From Rhodospirillaceae bacterium (GTDB lineage: Bacteria; Pseudomonadota; Alphaproteobacteria; CACIAM-22H2): DNA of 64,000 nt. Under the pieces are notes generated by a model. The model was not told the origin of the DNA and did no database searches. It saw only the letters and a list, made by a program, of their open reading frames with translations. Shown in pieces: positions 18,111 to 26,170 of this stretch. Position 1 is the first letter of the stretch. Every line of letters starts with the position of its first letter. The DNA is taken from assembly GCA_022843945.1 (NCBI GenBank), contig JALHMR010000002.1:219092-283091 (forward strand). The letters run 5' to 3'. The position numbers were made by a program, and so were the translations under genes.

Positions 18111-18805
18111 AGTCCGCAGTCTCCCCCGTCTTACAGCCAACGAGTCGACCTCGTTGGCACCCTGTAAAGCCTTGGTAGGCATAGGCATTTTCCGGCCACG
18201 CTCCGCCTTCGGTCAGCCCCGTTGGCGTAAACTGCGCCACAATATGAACGAAATCTAAGGCCATGCAAAGACTGCCGTTTCGCTTCATATGCCTGTGTTG
18301 CGGAAATGCATCGCCAGGACTGCTCAACTACACCGAAAGAGGTAAGCGCTCACGGATACTGCGCGTTTCCCCGCCGCCTCACCCCTTTAAGGGCTCACAC
18401 TCGCCCCGGCCGACGCCGTTGAGCGAGCGCTTCGGTACATGGATATGGAGCGCCGCTTCTCCGGTCCCAACGCCCGGGTGGGCGGCTGGCCGGTCGATTC
18501 CGGCGTACCTCTTTCAGGCTTGCCGTGCTGATGCGCCCTCCGGGTGTTTCCCTATTCCCTAATGACTTAGTTCTTTGTCGAATGGCTCTTTTCCTGCCCG
18601 GCCGGTGCGGTATGCACCCCATTTCGGCGGGTTGATTTGTGTCACGACAACCTTATGTCTCGGAAGCTCACGCCGCAGTGACCCTGGTTGGCTTCGGGGG
18701 GTCTGCGTCACTCGAAAGATTCGGTCGTGCGCGGGAATCGCAGCAGCGATTCGCGAAGGGATGTCTGTCACTCGAGGCAGAGGACAGCATAGGAGGCGAA
18801 ACAGA
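18111..18805. other. Long divergent non-coding region between export genes and the two-component operon
   Basis: About 695 bases with no convincing gene on either strand; short open frames here lack ribosome binding sites and family resemblance. It must contain the promoter of the beta-barrel gene leftwards and of the regulator gene rightwards. The stretch 18250-18660 has mixed, less biased base composition. The right end carries dyad and direct-repeat elements described separately. Confidence 0.5.
18708..18775 (+). promoter_or_regulatory. Direct repeats flanking a dyad upstream of the response regulator
   Basis: Two copies of TCACTCGA (18708-18715 and 18768-18775), spaced 60 bases apart, flank a perfect 7-bp inverted repeat GAATCGC-AGCA-GCGATTC (18735-18752). 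The block ends 30 bases before the start at 18806 and could be an operator, possibly autoregulatory. Confidence 0.35.
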
Positions 18806-19630
18806 ATGACGACCACCGAAGCCATTTCCGAGGCCGAAACCCGGCCTCCCGTCGAAGCGAAAGCCGAGGTGCCGACCGTCGGCGCCCGCGTCCTCTTCGT
18901 CGACGACGACGAGCTCTTCCGGGAATCGCTCAGCCGAAATCTCGAGGAGGCCGGCTTCACGGTCGTCGATTTCGACGGCGGCGGCGGCGCGCTGCGCTAC
19001 TTCGAGGATGGCGGCCAGGCGGATATCGCCCTGCTCGACTGGAAGATGCCCGAGATGACGGGCATCGAGCTGCTCCAGCGTCTCAAGGAGCGCAATATCG
19101 AGCTGCCGGTGATTTTCCTGACGTCGCTGGGCGGCCAGTTCTACGAGGAGACGGCGCTGATGAACGGCGCGGTCGACTTCGTCGACAAGTCGCGCAGCTT
19201 CTCGATCCTGCTCAACCGCATCGGTTCCGTGCTGTCCGGGCAGAAGGCGCCGCACTCGCCGGTGCTGCCGGGCACGCCGCGCGCCGTGATGCGCCGCGGC
19301 GACCTCGAACTCTGCCTGAACTCGAATCGCGCCTTCTGGACCAAGAAGCGGGTCAACCTGACCCTCGCCGAGTTCAAGATCGTCCACTTGCTCGCCTCGC
19401 AGACCGATCGCGATGTGTCGCATCGCGAAATCTACGACATCGTCCGCGGCCCGGGCTTCGTCGCCGGCGACGGCGAGAACGGCTATCGGGCGAACGTGCG
19501 CACTTTCATCAAGCGCATCCGGCAAAAATTCGGAGAGGTCGATGACAAGTTTGACCGGATCGCCACGTATTCCGGCTTTGGTTACCGCTGGGCGACGGAA
19601 GGCGAAACGATCGAGCAGATCGACGGATGA
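18806..19630 (+). CDS. ChvI-like response regulator (OmpR family)
   Basis: DNA-binding response regulator of 274 residues from ATG 18806, chosen because AGGAGG lies just upstream. After a 25-residue acidic/polar extension comes a receiver domain (about 27-145) with acidic triad FVDDDELF, phosphoacceptor D78 in LLDWKMP, T106 and K128. A winged-helix domain follows (about 160-265). Its ending GENGYRANVRTFIKRIRQKF resembles ChvI of rhizobia and Agrobacterium, a regulator of exopolysaccharide and envelope genes. It is the first gene of a four-gene operon, with the kinase starting one base after its stop codon. Confidence 0.9.
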   Translation: MTTTEAISEAETRPPVEAKAEVPTVGARVLFVDDDELFRESLSRNLEEAGFTVVDFDGGGGALRYFEDGGQADIALLDWKMPEMTGIELLQRLKERNIELPVIFLTSLGGQFYEETALMNGAVDFVDKSRSFSILLNRIGSVLSGQKAPHSPVLPGTPRAVMRRGDLELCLNSNRAFWTKKRVNLTLAEFKIVHLLASQTDRDVSHREIYDIVRGPGFVAGDGENGYRANVRTFIKRIRQKFGEVDDKFDRIATYSGFGYRWATEGETIEQIDG

Positions 19631-19631
19631 C

Positions 19632-20672
19632 GTGAGCCGGGGCCACAAGCCCTGGCGTTCGCTCTCGACCAAGATCGCCCTCCTGCTTGTCGTCTTCGCG
19701 GTCTTTCCGGCGGTTGCCTATGAGCAGCTGCGCCTCGGCGCTGAGGGCAATTTCTACGGGCTGGCCGTCGCCTATGCGGCGGCTGTCGGGCTACTGCTCT
19801 GGGTCCTCGTCGGCCTTCTCCTGAACCTGCGCCGCCTCGAGACGGCGGCGCGCTCCGCCGGAACCGACAGGACGGTGCGGCTCGCCTCGCTCAACCGCCT
19901 GCCCGATCTCGCCGGCGTGGTGCGGGAATTCGACCGCATGGCCGACAGCCTGCGGGCGGCGGCCGAAACCAGCCGTATCGCGGCGGCCGAAAACGCGCAT
20001 GCGTTCAAGACGCCGATCGCCACGATCACCCACGCGCTCACCCCGTTGCGCAACACGGTCCCCGCCGGCAACAGCCGCGGCCGGCGTTCAGTCGAGCTTA
20101 TCCAGATGACAATCGACCGGCTCGATGCGCTGGTGATGGCGTCACGGGAGATGGAGGAGGCGTTCGCCAAGACCCTGCATCCGCCGCGCGACCGTATCGA
20201 GCTCAGCGCCGTCATCCGTCACCGCGTGTCGGCGCGGGAGGGGCGCGGCGATGCCGGGGCGGTTCGCCTGGTCAGCGATATCGGTCCCGATATCGTGGTT
20301 GATGGCAACGCCGATCTGATCTGCACCGCCTTCGACAATGTCATCGATAACGCGGTGGGTTTCACCAGGCCGGGCGGAACGGTGTTGGTCAGCGTTCGTC
20401 GCGAGGGGCCGCAGGCCCTCTGCTGCATCGACGACGAGGGGCCCGGCTCGCCGAGCGATGATACCGAGCGCATGTTCGAGCGCTACTACACTTACCGGCC
20501 GTCGGCCGACCCGGCCGAATCGGCGCCGGACTTCGAGAACTCCGGCGATTTCGGCATCGGTCTCTGGGTTGCGCGTCGCAGCATCGAGGCTCTGGACGGC
20601 AAGATCTGGGCCGAAAACCGCCCGACCGGCGGGATGCGTATCGTCATAACTTTGCCGCTCGCGGACAGCTAG
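19632..20672 (+). CDS. Sensor histidine kinase lacking a sizeable periplasmic domain
   Basis: Partner kinase of the ChvI-like regulator, 346 residues from GTG 19632, one base after the regulator stop. Two transmembrane helices (about 13-30 and 43-65) are separated by only about a dozen residues, so there is no room for the periplasmic sensor domain seen in ChvG. A HAMP-like linker (66-113) is followed by the H-box ENAHAFKTPIATI with His123, an N-box region with DNVIDNAVGF, the G1 motif DDEGPGSP and G2 GDFGIGLWVA. Dimerization and ATPase parts appear intact. The signal must come from the membrane, the cytoplasm or a partner protein. Confidence 0.88.
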   Translation: MSRGHKPWRSLSTKIALLLVVFAVFPAVAYEQLRLGAEGNFYGLAVAYAAAVGLLLWVLVGLLLNLRRLETAARSAGTDRTVRLASLNRLPDLAGVVREFDRMADSLRAAAETSRIAAAENAHAFKTPIATITHALTPLRNTVPAGNSRGRRSVELIQMTIDRLDALVMASREMEEAFAKTLHPPRDRIELSAVIRHRVSAREGRGDAGAVRLVSDIGPDIVVDGNADLICTAFDNVIDNAVGFTRPGGTVLVSVRREGPQALCCIDDEGPGSPSDDTERMFERYYTYRPSADPAESAPDFENSGDFGIGLWVARRSIEALDGKIWAENRPTGGMRIVITLPLADS

Positions 20673-20707
20673 GCCATGCGGCATCTCTGCTGTTCCGGAG
20701 AGTGTTG

Positions 20708-21928
20708 ATGTACGACGGCGCGCTCGATCTATTGGAAACCCGGCTGATGCGTCGCGCCGATGTGACGCTCCACGTCATGGATACCGGCGGCGTGCTCTTC
20801 GATGCGCCGGCTCAGCGGCTGTACGGCACCAACACGACTGCGACCTTCATCTGGTGTCTGCTCGAGGATGACATCGCTCCGCGCGAGATCGCCCTTCGGG
20901 TTCATCAGACCTTCGGCGTCGACCTGCCGGACGCCGAAAACCTGGTGAGCGAAAGCTTCCGCCAGTGGCGGGATCTCGGGCTGATCGGGTTTGGGGTGGA
21001 ACCGTCACCACCGCCCTCGCTCGTCACCTCGGGAGCGGCGCGCCGCGTGCGCCCCAGGACGGCGCCACCGCCGCTGATCCGCGGCGCCCGCTATCAGCGC
21101 GACTACCGCCTGCTGGACACCCGGATCCGGTTGCGCTTCTCGTCGCGTACCCTGCTGGCTTACGTGGAGCCGCTCCTGGCGCCGCTGGCGGATGACGACC
21201 TCGATGAGTTCCGCGATCTGCTCTACCTGATCCAGATGCCGGACCGCATCCTGCTCTGCAACCAGGAGCGGGTCATCGACGAATGTGAAGGCTGGAGCGG
21301 CATCATGCCGATGCTCAAGGCCTCGCTGGTGCTCTACGCGCTCGACCGCAGCGATGATTTCGCCGCCGTGCATGCGGCGGCCCTCACCCGCGGCAAGAAA
21401 TGTCTTCTGATTCCCGGTGAGTCCGGGCAGGGCAAGAGCACGCTGTCCGCGGCCCTGGTGGCCGCCGGGTTCCGGCTTCTGGGCGACGATACGATCGTCT
21501 TGTCCCGCCAGGCGCTGCAGGCGCGGGCGATGCCGTTCGGCATCTGCCTGAAGAAGGGGTCGTGGCCGCTGCTGGCCTCACGCTTTCCGGCGCTGGCCGA
21601 CGGCCCGATCCACGATCGCGTCGACGGCAAGCGGATCCGCTACCTGCTGCCGGCCAATCACGGCTCGTGGACCTCCTCGGGCTTTCAGGCGCCGATCGGG
21701 ACCGTCGTCTTTCTCGACCGTCGCGAGGCCGTCGAGCCGGCCCTCTCTTCTCTCGATCCCGGGGCGGCGTTCCCGCGCTTTCTGCGGGAGTTCTATCCCC
21801 TGCGGGGCGGCCTGGATGCCCAGAAGGTCGAGCGCCTCGTGCGCTGGGCGGCCGGGCTTCAGTTTGTCGAGCTGCGCTACAGCAGCCTCGACGATGGCGT
21901 CGCGCAGCTCATGGAGCTCGGATCATGA
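20708..21928 (+). CDS. PqqD-like / HprK-related kinase fusion protein
   Basis: A 406-residue two-part protein. Residues about 15-97 form a PqqD-like peptide-binding winged helix (LFDAPAQRLYGTNTTATFIW then LLEDDIAPREIALRVHQTFGV). A proline-rich linker (98-125) leads to a HprK-related kinase domain with P-loop GESGQGKS at 237-244 and the catalytic-site-like LLGDD at 257-261. PqqD proteins recognise leader peptides in RiPP systems; HprK phosphorylates HPr on serine. Such pairs are known from the HPr-rel-A gene grouping, normally as separate genes. ATG 20708 with GGAGAG upstream is preferred. The stop overlaps the next gene as ATGA. The true substrate is unknown. Confidence 0.8.
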   Translation: MYDGALDLLETRLMRRADVTLHVMDTGGVLFDAPAQRLYGTNTTATFIWCLLEDDIAPREIALRVHQTFGVDLPDAENLVSESFRQWRDLGLIGFGVEPSPPPSLVTSGAARRVRPRTAPPPLIRGARYQRDYRLLDTRIRLRFSSRTLLAYVEPLLAPLADDDLDEFRDLLYLIQMPDRILLCNQERVIDECEGWSGIMPMLKASLVLYALDRSDDFAAVHAAALTRGKKCLLIPGESGQGKSTLSAALVAAGFRLLGDDTIVLSRQALQARAMPFGICLKKGSWPLLASRFPALADGPIHDRVDGKRIRYLLPANHGSWTSSGFQAPIGTVVFLDRREAVEPALSSLDPGAAFPRFLREFYPLRGGLDAQKVERLVRWAAGLQFVELRYSSLDDGVAQLMELGS

Positions 21929-23037
21929 TGTCGACCGCTACGGCGCTTCGCCTGGTTGCTGACGCCTTGCAGCCCGATGCGGGCGGTGTGGCCGCGGCGG
22001 TGCGTCGTTCGCGGGTTGCGGACTGGACGTCACCGCTGATCTTCGCCAACGAGAACCTGGTGGCCACCGCGGCCTATGCCGGGCTGGTGGCCGCCGGCCG
22101 CAGCCACGAAGTGCCGGACGATGTGCGCGAGTATCTCGCCTTCCTTCACCAGCACAACACCGACCGCAACGAGGTCGTCCGGGGCCAGGCGCTGGAGCTG
22201 CTGCGGGCCTTCGCCGAGGCGGGTGTCGACGTCATCCTGCTCAAGGGCGTGCACTCGTTGCTGGCCGGGCTCTACGCCGATCCCGGGGCGCGCATGGTGC
22301 GCGACATCGATGTCCTGATCCGCCCGGAGAAGATCGAGCCGGCGCTCGCCGTACTGGAGCGGCTGGGCTACTCGATCATGGTCAAGTACGACGCGGACCA
22401 GCACGCCTACGCCGAGTTCGGCCGCGAGGGCGTGCCCTGCGCGGTCGATCTCCATCTCGAGATCGTCGACGTGCCGCACGTCTTCTCGGCCCGCGACGTC
22501 TGGCCGCGTTCGCTGCCTTTGAGTGTCGACGGCGTACCGTTTCGCATCCCGTCACCGACGGACGCGTTGCTGCACCACCTGATCCACGCGCAGATCCACT
22601 ATCGCGGCGGGCACTATTGGGCGGCTATCGAGCTGCGTCAGCTGATGGAGTTCGCCACCCTGGTGCGGCGCCACGGCAGCGCGATCGACTGGCGGCACGT
22701 GGAAGAGGTCTTCAACCGCCAGGGGCTGGGAACAGCGGTGCAGTCGTACGCCCTGGTCGCCGAGCGCTTGCTGGCCTTGCCCTGGCCGCTCGCCGGACGG
22801 CCGACGCTGGCGGCCTCGCTCCATGCAACGCGCAGCATCGCCCAGCTTCGCTTCCCGCTGCTCAAGACCGCGCTCGTGCCGTGGTCGAACCTGCGCGCCG
22901 CCTTCGCCCATCATCGCCTGAGCGCGCTCTATCCGCGCGTCGACAGCGAGTTCGGGCGCATGCTCCGGCACACGCTGCAGTTCCTGCGCAAGACCGACCC
23001 GCGCGCCTTCGTGACCCGGCTGATCCGCGAGCGCTGA
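21925..23037 (+). CDS. Nucleotidyltransferase-fold protein (NTP_transf_5-like)
   Basis: A 370-residue protein of the uncharacterised nucleotidyltransferase family that often accompanies PqqD and HprK-related genes. The core shows VILLKGVHSLLAGLY (103-117) and the metal-binding RDIDVLIRP (126-134, acidic D127 and D129), then AVDLHLEIVD as the third acidic strand. The remaining 230 residues are mostly helical with many aromatic and His residues (HHLIHAQIHYRGGHYW), which may bind a partner. The start overlaps the preceding stop by four bases, indicating translational coupling. The substrate could be a protein, peptide or glycan precursor; sequence does not tell. Confidence 0.78.
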   Translation: MMSTATALRLVADALQPDAGGVAAAVRRSRVADWTSPLIFANENLVATAAYAGLVAAGRSHEVPDDVREYLAFLHQHNTDRNEVVRGQALELLRAFAEAGVDVILLKGVHSLLAGLYADPGARMVRDIDVLIRPEKIEPALAVLERLGYSIMVKYDADQHAYAEFGREGVPCAVDLHLEIVDVPHVFSARDVWPRSLPLSVDGVPFRIPSPTDALLHHLIHAQIHYRGGHYWAAIELRQLMEFATLVRRHGSAIDWRHVEEVFNRQGLGTAVQSYALVAERLLALPWPLAGRPTLAASLHATRSIAQLRFPLLKTALVPWSNLRAAFAHHRLSALYPRVDSEFGRMLRHTLQFLRKTDPRAFVTRLIRER

Positions 23038-23044
23038 CCCCGGC

Positions 23045-23500
23045 TTACCGGGGTTCGTTGTTCTTGGAGAGGCCGGCGACGACGCCGACGGCGACCAGCG
23101 TCGCCAAGTCCCACACGTTCAGCGGTCGCGACTGCGGCAGCAAGCCGGCGAAATTGACCAGGTTGAGGTTCATCTCGGCCTCGCCCTGAACGGCCGGCGG
23201 CGTTTGCGCGGCCTTCGGCCGCCGATAGTGAAGCTTGAGGCCGAGAGCCAGCAGCCCGATCACGACGAGGAAGGTCAGGGCGGTGAGCCCGGCCGCCGCC
23301 ACGTCGCTGAATTCCGACTGCAGCGCCAGGTAGAGCGTCATGGCGCTCCACAGGGCGACCATCAGCAGGCAGACGAGGCCCGCCAGGCCGACGACGGCTG
23401 CCACCAGGATCTCCGTGCCCCAGCGGCGCGGCGACAGGGCCTCGGTGGCGTTGTCTATGCCGGGAAGACCCGCCGCCAGGAGCTGGCGGAGCCCGTTCAC
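23045..23500 (-). CDS. Holin-like / phage_holin family membrane protein
   Basis: A 151-residue protein with two strong transmembrane helices (about 32-55 and 66-86), a short basic loop after the second (KLHYRRPK) and a third weaker hydrophobic segment near the C-terminus (DLATLVAVGVVAGL). It resembles the phage-holin superfamily III proteins that bacteria carry beside DUF883 genes, which here is the very next gene upstream. No lysis gene or prophage surrounds it, so an envelope-stress or membrane-organising role is more likely than lysis. It ends eight bases from the convergent nucleotidyltransferase stop. Confidence 0.6.
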   Translation of the reverse strand: MNGLRQLLAAGLPGIDNATEALSPRRWGTEILVAAVVGLAGLVCLLMVALWSAMTLYLALQSEFSDVAAAGLTALTFLVVIGLLALGLKLHYRRPKAAQTPPAVQGEAEMNLNLVNFAGLLPQSRPLNVWDLATLVAVGVVAGLSKNNEPR

Positions 23501-23511
23501 GAGGCCCCGGC

Positions 23512-23826
23512 CTAACGAGGGTGGCTGCGGTCGAGCAGCCGGCTGATGATGAGGCCGATGGCCAGCGCGATCGCCGCCGTGCCGACCGGATGCTCGGCGA
23601 TCTGCTTCTCGACCACGTTGGCGTAGCGCGAGGCTTCGTCGGAGACCCGTTCGTAGCCCTTCGCGGCCCGCTTCTCCAGGTCGTCGACCAGCCGGTGCGT
23701 CCGGGTTCCGGCAACCCCGGCGACGTCATGGCCGAGCGCGGCCACCGTGCCCATCAGGCTCTTGATGTCGTCGCGCAGCTGGGCGACGTCGTCACGCAGC
23801 GTGTCGATATCGATAGTCTTGCTCAT
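23512..23826 (-). CDS. DUF883 (ElaB/YqjD-like) membrane-anchored protein
   Basis: A 104-residue protein from ATG 23826, preceded by AAAGGAA, giving MSKTIDIDTLRDDV. Residues 1-70 are a long amphipathic helix or coiled coil (LRDDIKSLMGTVAAL and LVDDLEKRAAKGYERVSDE), followed by EHPVGTAAIALAIGLIISRLL as a single C-terminal membrane anchor. ElaB/YqjD proteins tether inactive ribosomes to the membrane in stationary phase in E. coli; that role is inferred here only by family. Paired with the holin-like gene 11 bases downstream. Confidence 0.8.
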   Translation of the reverse strand: MSKTIDIDTLRDDVAQLRDDIKSLMGTVAALGHDVAGVAGTRTHRLVDDLEKRAAKGYERVSDEASRYANVVEKQIAEHPVGTAAIALAIGLIISRLLDRSHPR

Positions 23827-23995
23827 CCCGGCGTTCCTTTCGTGATCGCGGGCGCCAACAACCATGCCGCCGCAGCCCCGCGGGCGGTAACGTCATAGGA
23901 AACGTGGGGGGACGGCCAAGGTTCCGCTACACTCCGTTCGGCTTGGCGAGAATGAGTAACGGGGAGCCCGATCGGGCGGCGCGGAAGGAGTAGGC

Positions 23996-25081
23996 GTGGA
24001 TATAGCGGTTCTGGGCGGCGGTAACGGCAGCTACGCGGCAGCCACCGATTTGAGCGAGCAGGGGCACCGGGTGCGGTTCTGGCGGCGCGACCGCGAAGCC
24101 TTCCGGCCGGTGCTCGAGACGGGACAGATCACCCTCAAGGATTACCGGGGCACGCGCACCGTGCCGCTGGCGCTGGCGACCGACGATCTCGGGGCCGCCA
24201 TCCGCGGTGCGGCGTTGATCGTCGTGCCGGCCCCGGCTTTCGCCCAGGAGAGCCTCGCCCAAGCGCTGGCGCCGCATGTCGATGAAGGCCAGGTGCTGTT
24301 CCTGCCGCCGGGGACCTTCGGCAGCTATGTCATGAGCCAGGCCTTGCGCGCGCGCGGCTGCAAGGCCGATATCGCCATCGGCGAGACCGGCACCTTGCCC
24401 TGGCTGACGCGCAAGCATGCGCCCGACACCATCGCCATCACCACGCGCGCCACGCGCCTGCCGACCGGCGTATTCCCCGCCCGCAAGACGGAGGAAGCGC
24501 TGGGCGTCATTAAGACGGCGTTTCCGGCGATCGAGCCGGTCGAGGACGCGCTCAGCGCGGCGCTGATGAATGCCGGTCCGATCATCCATCCGCCGCTCAT
24601 CCTGATGAATGCCGGGCCGCTTGAGCATTTCGACAAATGGGACATCCACAAGGAAGGCACGCAGGCCTCGATCCGCCGGGTGACCGACGCGCTCGACGCC
24701 GAACGCATCGCCACGCGCGAGGCGCTGGGCTACCGGGCGCCGCATTTCCCGCTCGCCGACCACTACAGCAAGGACGGCGACGAGTGGATGTACGGCAACC
24801 TGGCCCATGACAAGCTGACCGACAGCGGCGACTGGCGCGAGCGCATCGACCTGCTCAAGCACCGCTACATGATGGAAGACGTCCGGCTCGGCCTGGCGTT
24901 CCTGGTGTCGGTGGCCGAATGGGTCGGGGTGCCGTGCCCGGTGGCGCGCGGCCTGCTGGCGCTGGGCTCGGCGGTGGTGGGCGAGGATTTCCGCGAGACC
25001 GGCCGCACGCTCGAGACTCTCGGCCTGGCCATGCAGTCCGGCGACGACATGATGGTGCTGCTGCGCGACGGCTTCGTATGA
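23996..25081 (+). CDS. NAD(P)-dependent octopine/nopaline dehydrogenase family protein
   Basis: A 361-residue dehydrogenase. The N-terminal Rossmann domain starts MDIAVLGGGNGSYAAATDLSEQGH, with the fingerprint GGGNGS at 7-12, and runs to about 170. The C-terminal helical domain (about 175-361) has NAGPIIHPPLILMNAG and a conserved histidine in EHFDKWDIHKEG. Family members reductively condense an amino acid with an oxoacid or do the reverse opine oxidation. GTG 23996 is supported by the GGAAGGAG site. It overlaps the next dehydrogenase as ATGA, so the two are coupled; together they suggest catabolism of an opine-like or hydroxyacid compound. Confidence 0.8.
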   Translation: MDIAVLGGGNGSYAAATDLSEQGHRVRFWRRDREAFRPVLETGQITLKDYRGTRTVPLALATDDLGAAIRGAALIVVPAPAFAQESLAQALAPHVDEGQVLFLPPGTFGSYVMSQALRARGCKADIAIGETGTLPWLTRKHAPDTIAITTRATRLPTGVFPARKTEEALGVIKTAFPAIEPVEDALSAALMNAGPIIHPPLILMNAGPLEHFDKWDIHKEGTQASIRRVTDALDAERIATREALGYRAPHFPLADHYSKDGDEWMYGNLAHDKLTDSGDWRERIDLLKHRYMMEDVRLGLAFLVSVAEWVGVPCPVARGLLALGSAVVGEDFRETGRTLETLGLAMQSGDDMMVLLRDGFV

Positions 25082-26070
25082 ATGAGCAGGGCATGAGCAA
25101 GCCGGTGATCGGCGCTCTTGGGGCCGGGCGCATGGGGCAGGGGATCGCCCTGGTCTTCGCCTATGCCGGACACGACTGCGTGCTGATCGATATCAAGCCG
25201 CGCGAGCCGGCGGCGGCGGCCAAGCTGCGCGACACGGCCCTGTCGGCCATCGACGCCAACCTGGGCGCGCTGGAAAAAGCGGGGGTGATCGTTGCCACCC
25301 AGCGCACGGCGATCCTGGCACGCGTCGGCTTCGTGGCCCGCGACGAAGCACCAGCGGCCCTCAAGGGCATCGACGTGCTGTTCGAGGGCGTGCCCGAGGT
25401 GATCGAGGCCAAGCGCGAGGCCTTCGCCTTCGCCGGCGCGCATCTGCGCCCCGAGGCGCTCGTCGCCTCGACCACCTCGACCATCCTGTCCAACGACCTG
25501 GCGCCCTTCGTCGTGCGGCCGGAACGCTTCCTCAACGCGCACTGGCTCAACCCGGCGTTCCTCATCCCGCTGGTCGAGCTCTCGCCGGCCGACGCGACGG
25601 CGCCCGGGACGGTGGCCCGCATGAAGGCGCTGCTCGAGGGCATCGGCAAGGTGCCGGTGGTCTGCAAGCCCTCGCCGGGCTTCATCGTGCCGCGTATCCA
25701 GGCCCTTGCCATGAACGAGGCGGCGCGCCTGGTCGAGGAAGGGGTGGCCAGCGTCGAGGACATCGACAAGGCGACGCGCTACGGGCTCGGCTTCCGCTTC
25801 GCGGTGCTCGGCCTGCTCGAGTTCATCGACTGGGGCGGGGGCGACATCCTCTATTACGCCAGCAAATACATGACCCAGGCCACCGGCGAGACCCGCTTCG
25901 CCGCGCCCGAGATCATCGATCGCAACATGCAGGAGGGCCGCACCGGCCTGCGCGCCGGCCAGGGCTTCTACGATTTCAACGCCCTGGACGTGCCCGCCTA
26001 CCAGCAGGAGCGGCTCATCCGCTTCGTCGGCCTGCTGCGCCACCTGAACCTGCTGCGGGACCCGGCCTGA
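25078..26070 (+). CDS. 3-hydroxyacyl-CoA dehydrogenase family protein
   Basis: A 330-residue NAD-dependent dehydrogenase with Rossmann motif GALGAGRMGQGIALVFAYAGH (about 10-30), LFEGVPEVIEAK (about 101-112) and STTSTILSNDLAPFV, followed by the His-containing catalytic region AHWLNPAFLIPLVE (about 159-172), where the usual HFFNP becomes HWLNP. The C-terminal 3HCDH domain (about 195-300) ends in a short tail. It could oxidise a 3-hydroxyacyl-CoA or, like carnitine 3-dehydrogenase and L-gulonate dehydrogenase, a free hydroxyacid. The start overlaps the octopine-dehydrogenase-like stop. A T7 tract at 26085-26091 follows its end but the hairpin before it is weak. Confidence 0.82.
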   Translation: MNEQGMSKPVIGALGAGRMGQGIALVFAYAGHDCVLIDIKPREPAAAAKLRDTALSAIDANLGALEKAGVIVATQRTAILARVGFVARDEAPAALKGIDVLFEGVPEVIEAKREAFAFAGAHLRPEALVASTTSTILSNDLAPFVVRPERFLNAHWLNPAFLIPLVELSPADATAPGTVARMKALLEGIGKVPVVCKPSPGFIVPRIQALAMNEAARLVEEGVASVEDIDKATRYGLGFRFAVLGLLEFIDWGGGDILYYASKYMTQATGETRFAAPEIIDRNMQEGRTGLRAGQGFYDFNALDVPAYQQERLIRFVGLLRHLNLLRDPA

Positions 26071-26170
26071 GCCCTGGGGCCTGATTTTTTTGGGGCGCAT
26101 CCCACCTTTCGGGTGGGCTTGCCTCCGCCCCCCGAGAAGGCGTCAAATGGGAGACCTAGGGAGCGAAACA

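Noticed and set aside
23045..23500. Holin-like gene as evidence of a prophage
   Set aside because: No endolysin, integrase or structural phage gene lies nearby and it is paired with a DUF883 gene, a common chromosomal combination.
26064..26091. Terminator after the hydroxyacyl-CoA-type dehydrogenase gene
   Set aside because: A T7 tract is present, but the preceding stem is only four or five base pairs and ambiguous.
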